From: Artocarpus heterophyllus
Lineage: Eukaryota > Streptophyta > Magnoliopsida > Rosales > Moraceae
Length of the DNA stretch: 64,000 bases
Reading direction: 5' to 3'
Assembly (NCBI GenBank): GCA_025403435.1
Contig: CM046327.1
Location: 10,904,218-10,968,217 of the forward strand
Position numbers and translations under genes: made by a program. The notes under the pieces are model-generated. The model was not told the DNA's origin, made no database searches, and was given only the letters and a program-made list of their open reading frames with translations. Shown piece after piece: positions 23,525 to 34,286 of this stretch; within the stretch, counting starts at the first letter, position 1, and each line of letters opens with the position of its first letter.

Positions 23525-23532
23525 TAGTATCA
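23525..23532 (+). other. Primer binding site of element C (degenerate)
   Basis: TAGTATCA, three bases after the LTR end, differs from TGGTATCA at one base. Confidence 0.6.
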
Positions 23533-23889
23533 TAATGTGACAAAATTTAAGCGAAAAATCGTACTACAACATATCAATGGGAAAAACACAATGAGATGAG
23601 TGCGTAATCGCAAAATTTGGCCTAATTGGAGTCCAAACACACTCGCAACTACCGCCTGAAGTTGCAGCTCAAAATTGAGTCAACTCAGTGACTTGAGCTG
23701 AGGCAGATCAAGTTAAGCTGTCAGACCAAGGTGTTAATAGAACATTGACCAAATGTTGACTCTAGATCTTTGATTGTTATCCATTGACAAAAATTGTAAA
23801 TTTTGGATCGAGTTCCTTTGAAGGCTTTTTTGTTGTTCTAGATCCATTTGTACTGTCAAAATTGTTAAAAACTTATTATATTAAAAGTG

Positions 23890-24735
23890 ATAGCAAATAA
23901 TGGTATGGCATCTGTCTAGGTCCTGACACTCAACAATAACTTTGATAATTGGAACATTAAAATGAAGACACTTTTGCATGCACATGACATGTGGAAAGTC
24001 GTGAAGAAAGGTTATAGTTAGTCAAAAAATGATATCAGTTAACCCAAACTGAAAAGGAGAGTTTCAAGGACTTGAGAAAGAGAAACAAGAAAGCTCTCTT
24101 CCTTATCTATGAAGGATTAGATGATGATGGCTTTTAAAAGATATCAGTTGCAACTTCCTCTAAGAAACATGGGAAAAGCCTCAAACTTCTTACATAGGTT
24201 AAGAGAAAGTAAGAAAAGCATGTTTCCAAACTTTAACAAGTGAATTTGAATTGTTGAACATGAAAAAGTCAAGTCTGTTTCTAATTATTTATCTCGAGTT
24301 CTTGTCATTTCCAATCAAATGAAAAAAAATGGTAAAAAGTTAGTTGATGTCTACTATGCTCAATAGATACAAAGTTCGAGCATATGGTTACGATGACTAA
24401 AGAAATGGAGTCATTGCAAGCATAGTAATAGAAGAAGAAAAAGAAGTGAGGGATCATAAAACAACTCGTCAAGATGAAGCTCCATTAGTGATGATAGAAG
24501 AAACTTCAACAATGATAGAAGCCAACATGGCTACGATAAAGGTCAAGGCCGAGGGTGAGTGACAAGTCAGAGACAAGGATGAAATTTTAACTACTACAAC
24601 TACTTTGACAAAAGAGGAAACTCAACAAGAGGTTATAGAAAAAGACATTCAAACTCTAGTCATGATAATCTAATGTTCAATATCATAATTATAAAAAATA
24701 AGACCATTATGCCTCATAATGTTGGGCTCCAAGCA
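23890..24735 (+). pseudogene. gag of element C (broken)
   Basis: The start codon equivalent is ATA at 23890-23892 where element B has ATG. The gag signature DNWNIKMKTLLHAHDMWKVV is followed by a stop-ridden Q/K/R-rich body and a degraded zinc knuckle near 24685-24730 (first Cys pattern partly lost; DHYAS and CWAP remain in a broken frame). Confidence 0.75.
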
Positions 24736-24761
24736 ACAAAATTGAGGAAAAAGCCAATAAT

Positions 24762-27545
24762 GTGGAGAACAAGAATAAAAAAGGTGACACTTTTATACTA
24801 CCATGCAACAAAAATAATGAAGGTCAAGAAAACACATGGTATCTTTATACTAGTGCTAGCAATCATATGTGGGGACAACGAAGGACGTTCGTGGGGCTTG
24901 ATGAATCGATGAGCAGGATTGTTTCCTTCAGAGATGATTCCAAGGTATGAGTAAAAGAGGTTAAGTTCTTATTCATTGAAAAATTGGAGACATCAATTCA
25001 TTTCTAATTTTCAATGTATTTTCATGATAACAATATTTTTAGTTTGAGATGACTCTTAGAGAAAGGTTATGATCTTCACTTGAAAAACAACAACCTTTCT
25101 TTAATAGGCAATATGAGTGACTTGATTACTAAGGTGCTCTTGGAAAGAAATAGAATGTTCTTGCTAAACATTCAAAATGATTTGGGCATATGAATTTTGG
25201 TAGGCTAGAGCTTTTTTCCAAGAAGGAGATGGTGAAAGGTTCACCTTTGAGCAATCATCCAAATTAGTTGTGTGATGGATGTTTGCTAGGGAAGCAAATT
25301 AAAACAAGCTTTCCAAAGGAGTTAACATTAAGAGGCCAAAACTACTCAAACTGATACACGCAGATGTTTGCGGTTCCATCAAACCAAGCTTACTCGATAA
25401 CAATAATTACTTTATTCCCTTTATTGATGATTTCTTAAGGAAAACAGGGGTAAATTTTTTGAAGAGTCAAAATTATTTGGAATGTTGAAGAAGTTCAAAG
25501 ATATAGTAGAAAAGGAAAACAGTTTTGAGATCAAAGCCATGAGATCCAACTGAGAAGAAGAGTTTTCTTTCAAGGAATTCCAAGAGTTTCATGACGAAAT
25601 TGGGATTCAACCTACCGCCTCTAATAGTTTTGAGGTTCCCCTAACAAAATGGTATAGCTAAAAGAAAGAATCGAACTATCCTCAACATAATGTGAAACAT
25701 GCTCAAAAGCAAGAGATTGCCTAAGGGGTTTCGGGCAGAAGCTATAACATGTGTGGTTTACTTATTCAATTGTTCTCCAATAGGATCTATGTTAGGCAAG
25801 ACAGTGCGAGAAGCATGGAATGAGAGATATCATGGCATTTCTCATCGAAGTGTCTTTAGAAGCATATCCCTCGTGAATGCACCTGATGTGTAATGAAGTA
25901 AGCTGGAGGACAAAAGCCTATGACAACAACTCCAAGGGCTACAAGTTGTACAATCTTAACACTAAGGAGATTCTAATCAAACAACATGTGATGTTTGATG
26001 AAGAAGGAGGGTGGAATTTTGGCTCTATAGATGTCTTCAACTTCTTTCCTTAATTTGAAGAAGAATAGGAGTAACCAAGAATGGAACACCACTTACTTCA
26101 CCAACAACAACCAAAGACAAAAATTCACCACCATCTTTCTTAACCGAAATAAATGAAAAATGTATAAGAAGTTTTCAAGATCTCTAGAAAGTGACTAAAA
26201 GGCTTGAATATCTCACTCTTTTTTGCCTCTCTGCTAATTGTGAGCGAGTAAACTTCCAAGACGCTGCACAAGTTGAAAAATGGGGGTATGTTGGGGATGT
26301 AGAAATCAATGCCGTCAAGAATAATTAGACAAGTACTTGCTCAACTTCCCAAAGGGCACTAGACTATTGGTATCAATTGAGTATACAAGTTGAAGAAGAA
26401 CAGTAAAGGAGAGATTGAATGATACAAGATAAGGCTAGTTATAAAAGGCTATAGTCAAAGAGTTGGAATTGACTATGATGAGGTATTTGTTCTTGTTGCT
26501 TGCTTGAAAACTTTTACATTGATCATTTCTTTTGCAGATTAAAATAAGCTGAATAACTTTACCAAGTGTCCTTATAAGCACACTCTCTACATCAATATTA
26601 AAGATGGAGATATATTGATCGTTTGCTTGTATGTGGATGATTTGATCTTTATTGGAATCAACCCCAATCTGTTTGAAGATTAAAGGTGAAAGAATTTGAG
26701 ATGACAGACTTTGGGTTGATGTCATACTACCTTAGCATCAAAATCAAGCACAGGGAAGACTTGATTTTCATATCACAAGAAGGCTACATATATAAAGAAA
26801 GTCCTCAAGAAGTTCAAGATGGATGATTGTAGCCAATAAATACAACGATGGATTGCAGAATTAAACCATTCAAATATATGAAGCAAAAAATGTCGATTCA
26901 ATGCTTTTGAAGAGATTGTTGGATGTTTACAGTATTTGACATGTGCAAGGCCTGATATTCTCTAAGCAACTAGACTTGTAAGTCGCTACATGGAAACTTC
27001 AACAACCACTTAAAGGTTGCAAAGAGAATTCCCCATTATCTAAAACATACAATCAATTTTAGCTTATTCTATTCAATTTCTAAAGACTACAAACTTGTTC
27101 AACACAATGACTGTGATTAGACTAGAGATGACAAAAATTAAAAAAAAAAAAGAAGCATAACAAGATTTGTGATTTTCATAGGAGACACTATTTTCACTGG
27201 ATGTCAAAGAAGTAACTAATTTTCACCCTCTCAACACGTAAACCTACGTACATGACTACTACATCATGTGTTTGCCGTGCTGTTTGGATAAGAAATCTAT
27301 TGAAGGAACTAGGTATGACATAAGAAGAACCAACCAAGATTTGTGTTAACAACAAGTTAGCAAAGGCTTTATCCAAGAATCTTATCCAAGAATTTAGTGT
27401 TTCTTGATCAAAGTAAGCACATAGATACCTACTATCACTTTATGATAGAATCCATCACAAGAAAAGAGACACAACAGGAGTTTATAAGATTGCAAGATTA
27501 ACTTGCAAATATTTTTCTAAAGCTGCTCAAGCAATAGGATTTTAT
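24762..27545 (+). pseudogene. pol of element C (heavily broken, deleted)
   Basis: Protease remnant YTSASNHMWG is near 24840 (the catalytic Asp is lost to Thr context). A zinc-site remnant (LCDGCLLGKQ) is near 25265-25300, followed by integrase remnants IHADVCGS near 25360 and LFNCSPIGSM near 25760. Integrase C-terminal remnants lie at about 25920-26000. Reverse transcriptase begins near 26310 and retains CLYVDDLIFIG near 26620-26655, but the fingers/palm region before it is shortened. RNase H remnants run from about 27070 (DDTIFT-like, KICVNNKLAKA) to 27545. Many stops separate them. Confidence 0.8.
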
Positions 27546-27592
27546 GAGAACCAAAAATTTATTTGGTATCTTAAAACAAGTTTAAAGGGGAA

Positions 27593-27984
27593 TGTTGTAA
27601 GTATAAACTTGTTTTTCAAGCCCATCAAAAGTTTAAAGCCCAAGCCTATTCAAGATAAGCTTTTGAGTTAGGTGCATTGAATTGTTTACAGCACAAAGCA
27701 ATGTAGATATTGAGTTGTGATAGCCTCTATTTTGATGGATCTAAATGAATGTCATTTCTTTCATCGTATGGTTTGCATTATTTTGCCTCATGTATATATA
27801 CCTCTCTTAACTTGACTTCTAAGCATCAAAACCAAGAGAAAGAAAATAGAAGAAGAAATAACATTCGAGAGAGTGATAAGTGAGAAGCAAAGCTTTTAAG
27901 AGTGTTGAGTGTTTCAATTATTCTTGTAAGAAGTTGTGAATTTTAGCTTTTAAAAGTTTGGTTTTGTGTAACAACTTTCCAACA
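27593..27984 (+). repeat. 3' LTR of element C
   Basis: The 392-bp LTR runs from TGTTGTAAGTATAAACTTG to TTTCCAACA and is preceded by AAAGGGGAA (polypurine tract). A TATA-like TATATATAC is near 27790. Homologous to 18496-18888. Confidence 0.85.
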
Positions 27985-29289
27985 CCCTTGTCTTGTAGCA
28001 TTTTGTAAAACCTTTTGGGAAGAACATTTTTAGAGTAAAACTTAGGAGAAAGTTAGGGAGCGACCTTCTACATATGTAAAATTTTATGTTTATCTTATAT
28101 TTTTTCTCTCTTGTCATAATTTAATAAAAGAAAACTTATGTTCAAGCCAAAATAAAAGAAAATAATTACAAAGAGTTATTTATTTGTATTGAAATTATGT
28201 GTAAAAGCCATTAGATGTTATGTAAAGGTATAATTGCCACTTTTAATTATTAAAATTTATTAACATAAAAAAAATAAAAAGGTTCATGGAGGAGAATACT
28301 TCAAGTTTAGTGGTAATTAAAGTTTAAATTTCAACGAGTAAAACTCTAGCCCTTTTTCAAACTTGCACCAATTTTATCCTCTTTTCTCATTAGTTAATTT
28401 TTATGACTCTTAACATATTTGGTTTTTACCTTTAGGGCAAGATATTTGTACCTTATTTTATTTTGTAATATTTTTTATTTTTAAATAAAATAAAGTGGAG
28501 GGTTTGGTAGAGAATAGAGCTGTTGATGGTACCAGCCTAATTGAGATGCTTTAACACTATCTGATATCAATTATTTTTCTTATCATTTATTAAAACAAAA
28601 ATTACGAATCTTGGCAAACATTTTTAAAGAGAGACTAGAAAATTCTCTTTTGTTTCTGTTAGGATAGTCATCCAATGGAGCGAAAAGGCAATATAGTTGG
28701 ACAACACTTTGAATTGTTAGTAAATTTAAATTATTTTTTTGCTCTATTGCACTTTTCTTTTCCCTTTCAAAGAAAACAAAAACATGCATCTTGTCATGAA
28801 AAAGGACCACACATTTTAACTAGATTAAAATTCATTGATATTTAAAAAAAAAATCATTGACTTTGCTTTTCTCTTTTAATATATGCTTTGTTTTCCTTTT
28901 TTCTTCTTTCTAACGCAACTTAGCTAGGATTCTTCTTGTAATAATAAGGTACTTGCACAGCATTATTTACTTCCCATAGATTTATTACAATGTAGGTTAA
29001 TGGGCATATATATTAACCGAGAATATAGCTAGTTCGTATAATAATTATTCTCGATAAAATTTAAGGAGATACATTAATAGTAAAGGACAAGTACATGAAA
29101 GTCCATAAACATAAGATTTTTGAATTCCACATATGGCATGATACTCATTGGCAATTATTTAATGGTTCTGTAGATCAATTAGAAATTGTAGAAAGCGATG
29201 ACAGAGTGTGTGTCGCTTGTGAACATGTTTTATGGGACCAAATAAGAGTATATATATATATATGTATGTATATGTATATATAACTATAT
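27985..29289. other. AT-rich intergenic DNA
   Basis: No gene is supported. An alternating TA/TG run occurs at about 29249-29281. The open frame 29095-29283 ends in translated microsatellite and is unlikely to be real. Confidence 0.5.
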
Positions 29290-29666
29290 TGTTATAACTT
29301 GGGGGATATATATATAAAAGATTATTATATAAACAGAGATAAATAACTATGAAAGTAAATAAATAAATATAGAGAGAAATTTATTTTATTGATATAGCTC
29401 ACTTTTTTTTTCCTTTATCTGACACACTTTCTTCTCTTAGCATCTCCTTCTTCACTTTGTTTACTTACAACTCTTCTTCCCATCTAGATGTGATCTGCTA
29501 TAACAAGGAGCAAGACTATTTATAGGCATAAGGGGACATCCGTATATAGCTTATAGCCAACTAAGTTGGCAATTATAATGAAGCACTTCCATAGTTGAAT
29601 ACCCACCTTAATTTTCTAAAGAAAGTTAGGTATAGGGTGGCATTTACAATATTAGTCTTCACAACA
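29290..29666 (-). repeat. Copia-type LTR, left arm of foldback
   Basis: On the minus strand it starts TGTTGTGAAGACTAATA (29666) and probably ends AAGTTATAACA (29290), with TG..CA termini. It contains a TATA box in CTATAAATAG near 29517-29526. Confidence 0.5.
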
Positions 29667-29897
29667 CTCCCTTTTGGATGTCTATCCTACAAGAATATTC
29701 CTATTAAAACTTTACTAGGAAAAAATGCCATGGGAAGTGAAAGGAAAAGAGTACAATATTCTTTATATTATGCTTTAATTAATAGCTTCATTAAAAAAAC
29801 TTGCTATGTAATACCCACTAAGACAAATACCTTGGCTAAGAAAAAAGAGTACATTATGTAATTAACTCCCTCTTATGCAAACATGATTGGTGGTGAT

Positions 29898-30535
29898 TGT
29901 TAAGAATACAACCAAAGTCCCACATTAGCTACACATGGGAAGGATCGTGGGTTTATAAGGATGGAAGATATCTTCATTGGTATAAGACTTCTTCGCCCAA
30001 TATTAAATCTACAAGGGCTTAGGCCTATAGTATATAATATCATACCAATATAGAGATATGTATGTTCCAACGTCCTTACAAGTAGTATCAGAGCTACGCC
30101 TCAGACCGTGCCATGTGGGTGGAATTCTCGGATGTCAAACGAAGAAAGGTGGTGGGCGCCAATAGATCCATATTGAAATCTTGAGGAAGATGGTGCTTCA
30201 GTTCTTCACATGAGGCATGCGCTCCTAATTTGGTAGCGAGAAATGGCTTTGAGTGATCCTCCGGGTGGAGAGGATAGATGGATAGGCTTAAAGGGAGGCC
30301 CAGACCATGAAGATAATGGTGGTCCTTTGTTTTAGGAGAGGATTGTTAAGAATGCAACCAAGGTCCCACGTTGAATACATATAGGGAGGATCATGGGTTT
30401 ATAAGGATGGAATATGTCTCTATTAGTATGAGGCCTTTTGGGCAGACCCAAAAGCCAATTCATGAGGGCTTAGGCTTAAAGTGGACAATATCATACCAAT
30501 GTGCATATACATGTGTGTGTTTCAACATCCTTATA
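29898..30535 (+). mobile_element. TRIM element (terminal-repeat retrotransposon in miniature)
   Basis: Two direct LTRs (29898-30080, 183 bp; 30344-30535, 192 bp) begin TGTTAAGAATRCAACCAA and end CCTTAYA. A primer site TAGTATCAGAGCT at 30083-30095 resembles the Met-tRNA site, and a purine tract AGGAGAGGA precedes the 3' LTR. The interior is only about 260 bp and encodes nothing. Flanks GTGAT and GTGCT (4 of 5 match) are the likely target duplication. The undisrupted target is visible in the opposite arm of the foldback. Confidence 0.8.
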
Positions 30536-30996
30536 GTGCTTGGATATCAAAAAAAAATCTTTTAAGCCGACGAATTCCTTTATCGTGTATCAATTTCTCA
30601 AATTTTGAACTAAGATTAATGTTCCAACTCATATTGATATGCCTGTTAGTAAAAATAAAAATGTAGCAGCAAATGAACCTTTGCTACTTACTTCAACATT
30701 TGAGAAACTGGTGCAGGATGTAAGAATTGGTCCGCTTAAAAGATTTTTGATAGAAATCCAAGCACCGCCAATCATGTTTGCATAAGGATTTAATTACACT
30801 ATGTATACTTTTTTCCTTAGCTAAGGTTTTCATCCCACTAGGTTTTACCTAGCAAGGTTTATAATGAGTTAGTTTATCAAAGGGTAATATAAAGAATATT
30901 GCACTCTCTTCTTTCACTAGGATTTTTCCCATAGTGTGTTTTCCTAACAAGGTTTTAATAAGGCATGTTTTTGTAAGGTGGACATTCAAGGGAGAG

Positions 30997-31080
30997 TGTT
31001 GTGAAGACTAATACTATAGATGCTACCCTATACTCAACCTTCTTTATAAATGAAGAGGCAGGTATTTAGCTTTATAAGAA
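30997..31080 (+). repeat. Truncated copia-type LTR, right arm of foldback
   Basis: Starts TGTTGTGAAGACTAATACT after the purine tract GGGAGAG. Similarity with the left LTR fades near 31080. Confidence 0.55.
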
Positions 31081-33045
31081 TTATTTACACTTTAAATAAG
31101 AGAGTAAATAAATTACTTACAACATAAATTTGCCATTTACTACAAATATTTTCAAGACATATTATTTACTATAATTAGTTTAGAAAAAAGTGCTTCTTAC
31201 TACAATTTCTGTCTTTATTTATAACGAGTTGAATAAATATGCGTGTGCATATACATGTTTTGTTGGGGCACGTGGACAAGTAGTGTCCTTAGCCATGGGC
31301 TAGCGCCAGTGTTATTGCATATTAGTGGCTAGTTAAGTTTTGGGGTTTTACCACTATACCTCTTAATTTCTCGTAAACTTTTAATTTTGACAATTTATTT
31401 CCTTGACTTTTAAAAACATTACAATTTGGCCTAAATTGGAAACGCTATTAACTAAATTGACAATAGAAAATTGCAAATACTTATATGTATTTTGCAATTT
31501 TGATATTTTATGCACTCTTAAAGCTTTTTATGTGGTGACAATTCACTTATTGAACTTCTGATTTTGACCATTAACTCCATGCCTAATAAACCTTAAATTT
31601 TTGACACTGGCTAGTTAAATTCAGGGGAATAATTTTTTTTATACAATTTTAAGAAAAGTGATTTTTTTTTAGATTTGTGGATTATATATCTTGATGTTAA
31701 TTGTCCAAGTGTTTTCCCTTTTCCCTTTTCCCTTTTTAGGTTTGGGAGCAACTATTTTTTGGAGGAAAAATGAGATATTTTAACATTTGAGTCACTAAAT
31801 CTAATGATTATCTTTCAAGGTAGATAGGTCTCGTTTGAGATATAGCTTGTAAAACAAAATAATAGAGAGATAATTAGGTTTGCTATCACTTATAAAGGCA
31901 CACAAGGAATTCATATTACGTCCTCTAATAGTTTGAGACTTGCCAATTTTTTGCCTCAATTTTGAAATATCTTGCACCATATTCCTTTTCTGACAAATAA
32001 ACCCACTCAAATTAATTATTTTATAGAATAAAAAAAATACTAAATTAAGTAAATATTTATATATTCGTATTACAAAACACATAAAAATAAAAGACACATA
32101 TTATTGTTACAGTTTTTATTTATTTTACACAAATTAATTACTTAACACACAAAAACACTTCTAAAAATTATCAAAAATATATTTAAACATAAAAACACAC
32201 AATTAACCACATGCTTGACAAAGAATCGAACCCTCTGCCGTGCAATTGGTTGGTGAAGGGATGAAGATAGCATACTTTTCTAACCTGTCCACCACAACCG
32301 GACCCTAACTCCCCCACCTTTGGTAAGCTCGATATTCAGTCCATGGACACGCTGGACCATGGCCTATCCGGGACGGGTAGAGGCTCGAGTAATCCGATGG
32401 CTTTTGCTCGCTCAACCTTATCTTGTTGGCACGTAAGGCACGTCCTTACATATTTTATTCTTCGACATACATCATCCTTGGCCAATAGTAGCCCCTCAAG
32501 GCCATTTTTAGATTAATACACAAAAATATTGAAAAATACACAAATGTTGTAATTAAGGGATTTAATGACAGATAATAATGCAAAGTGAATGATTTGGCCT
32601 TACAAAGTGTGCATTTTTAATTACGTGTTCGTCATTGATTCTAGACTACCAAAGGTTGATTTTGCCCCTAAAAACCTAATAGCTTCTCTTCCTTTTCTCA
32701 TTCTCATTATGGTTCTCTGACTTCCTAATCTAAATTTCTACACATTCTATTATTTAATTACCAAGGTCCTTTTGCTCCACTAGATATTTTTTTATTACGT
32801 TTTCCAAAGAACCAAACATATTTGTTTAAACCTTCACTTTTGCTTTGCTAGCAGTCTAGTTTATGGATCCATGTATGTTTGTGCATGTTCTTATTTTAAT
32901 TTTGATTGCGTACAGAATATAGATATAAAATTGTAGGAAACTTAAAATTTTATAAAACTATTGGTAGAAAATGTCATATGTTCTTTATGATGTTAGCAAA
33001 TGACATTTTAAGCCAACTGCTTAAATTAAACAATTATGAAGATTA
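31081..33045. other. Intergenic AT-rich DNA with a dispersed-repeat segment
   Basis: About 32010-32640 resembles 61380-61700, sharing CTAAAAATTATCAAAAATAT and nearby words, so it is a dispersed repeat, possibly noncoding gypsy-type sequence. A GC-richer patch at about 32220-32470 lies within it. No gene is supported; the minus-strand open frame 31801-32097 has no recognised similarity. Confidence 0.35.
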
Positions 33046-33640
33046 GATTAGGATACCTTTAATATGAGCTAAATACCCAATAACACATCTAATTTTTTTT
33101 TTTATTTTCTTTTCTTTTTCCCTCTTTTTCATCTCTTTCTCTCATTCTCAATGATGGATCTGAAGTCATAGCCATAATTCTCTAGCTACTAGTTTGTCTT
33201 CATTTGAGTTTGTGGGAAGAAACAATGACTCCTCTAAGAAGATTGGTGATGGGCGACGACATAGATTGAGCTACGATAGATAAGTGACTATGGAGATTGA
33301 ATGATGGCGAATATCGAGCGATGATGGAGATCGAATGACAACGATGATGGGAGTCTCGTTGTTCACGACAGTGATCTTTGTTGGTAGTTGCAGCAGGTTC
33401 ATCTTCGCCGACTTGGATGGGGATGGCCATGGTTGGTTCATATTCATCTTCATCGACATCGCCATAATTTAGCAATGAATTTTGATGACAAAGTTAGATA
33501 TAGAGATGAAAAAGAGAGAGACGCAGAGAGGCGAGAAAGAGAAGAGAGGAGAAAGAAAAAAAAAAAAAGAGGGTTATTTTTGGTATTTTAATTATAAGAA
33601 AAATTAGATATGTTGTTTACTAAGCCTTTTTAAAATATCT
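33046..33640. mobile_element. Candidate nonautonomous element with ~45-bp inverted ends
   Basis: The left end (AACACATCTAATTTTT near 33081-33096) pairs with the right end (AAAAATTAGATATGTTG near 33599-33615), and similarity extends outward about 25 bases. The interior has a pyrimidine-rich part, then a GC-richer block with repeated GATGG/GACGAC words, and a GA-rich end. Open frames on both strands of this block are unlikely to be genes. No clean target duplication is seen. Confidence 0.45.
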
Positions 33641-33757
33641 AATACTAGATTTGATTAGCCTTACTAAAATTGTTGTTTTCCTCATTCTCAAATTTATTGA
33701 AAACTGAAGGAAAATGAATGAGAGATCTAAAGAGTTGTGAGTTTGAGTTATATGTAG

Positions 33758-34286
33758 GATCAATTACAAAAATTCCCCTTCAACTATAAGCCTTATAACA
33801 CAATGCCCCCAGAACTTTGAAACGTAACAAGTGTTCCCTCCAAGCTTTGAAATATTAACCCAAAAAAGCTCCATTTGTTAGAACTTTTAATAAATCTTGA
33901 TACATAATAAAGATTTTGTATATAATATAGGAGTATTTTAGTAACTTTATCATGTTAAAAGCTAATTTGAATTTTAAAAGTTGATATAATTTAAAATTTT
34001 AATTGTTAACAATATAAATTGAAAAATTTTAAATTTTTTTTAAAACAAATAATCTCCTTTTCCACTTTTATGTGATTGCATCAAGGTAAGATAACAGTTT
34101 AATGATTCGCTAAACTGTTTAACAATCCTATTATTTGTATAATATTATGTCATTTATGCCTAAGATCATAATTTAGAGATTTTTTTGATAATATTTCGTA
34201 GATCAAGGGGAACAAATGTTACGTTTTAAATTTCGGGGGCATAATGTTACTAGGCTATAATTGAGGGGGAGTTTTAATAATTAATC
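33758..34286. mobile_element. Long-TIR MITE (about 529 bp)
   Basis: The left arm has GATCAATTACAAAAATTCCCC and later AATGCCCCC and AAACGTAAC. The right arm has the reverse complements in mirrored order (GTTACGTTTTAAATTT, GGGGGCATAATGTTAC, GAGGGGGAG). Arms are about 90 bp. No coding capacity. The flanks are too AT-rich to define the target duplication. Confidence 0.65.

Larger units (their letters stand above)
23522..27984 (+). mobile_element. Decayed Ty1/copia element C (plus strand)
   Basis: The order is primer site, gag, protease, integrase, reverse transcriptase, RNase H, polypurine tract and 3' LTR. The internal leader (23540-23890) matches the inverted leader of element B, including GTACTACAACATA and CTGACACTCAACAATAAC. 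Reverse transcriptase has lost a large internal part. Stops are frequent. No target duplication is visible at the outer ends of B and C (TTCAT versus CCCTT). Confidence 0.85.
29290..31080. mobile_element. Foldback structure of inverted copia 3' ends
   Basis: Left arm (29290-29897, continuing at about 30536-30640) and right arm (about 30650-31080) are inverted copies of the same sequence. Both contain CCAATCATGTTTGCATAAG, ATATAAAGAATATTG and GTGTTGTGAAGACTAATA. The outer parts are LTR, and the inner parts are the region just upstream of a polypurine tract (AAGGGAGTG / AAGGGAGAGTG). The left arm is split by the TRIM at 29898-30535. The centre lies near 30640. Confidence 0.7.

Noticed and set aside
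29095..29283. Open frame ending in a TA/TG run
   Set aside because: Its last third is translated microsatellite and nothing upstream resembles a known protein.
18496..31080. The inverted structures as a new kind of autonomous mobile system
   Set aside because: All coding parts are ordinary copia domains, heavily broken. Inverted dimerisation or rearrangement of known elements explains what is seen without a new system.
33200..33591. Open frames on both strands of a GC-richer block
   Set aside because: The block lies between inverted ends of a candidate transposon. Frames overlap on opposite strands and the plus frame ends in translated GA repeats.
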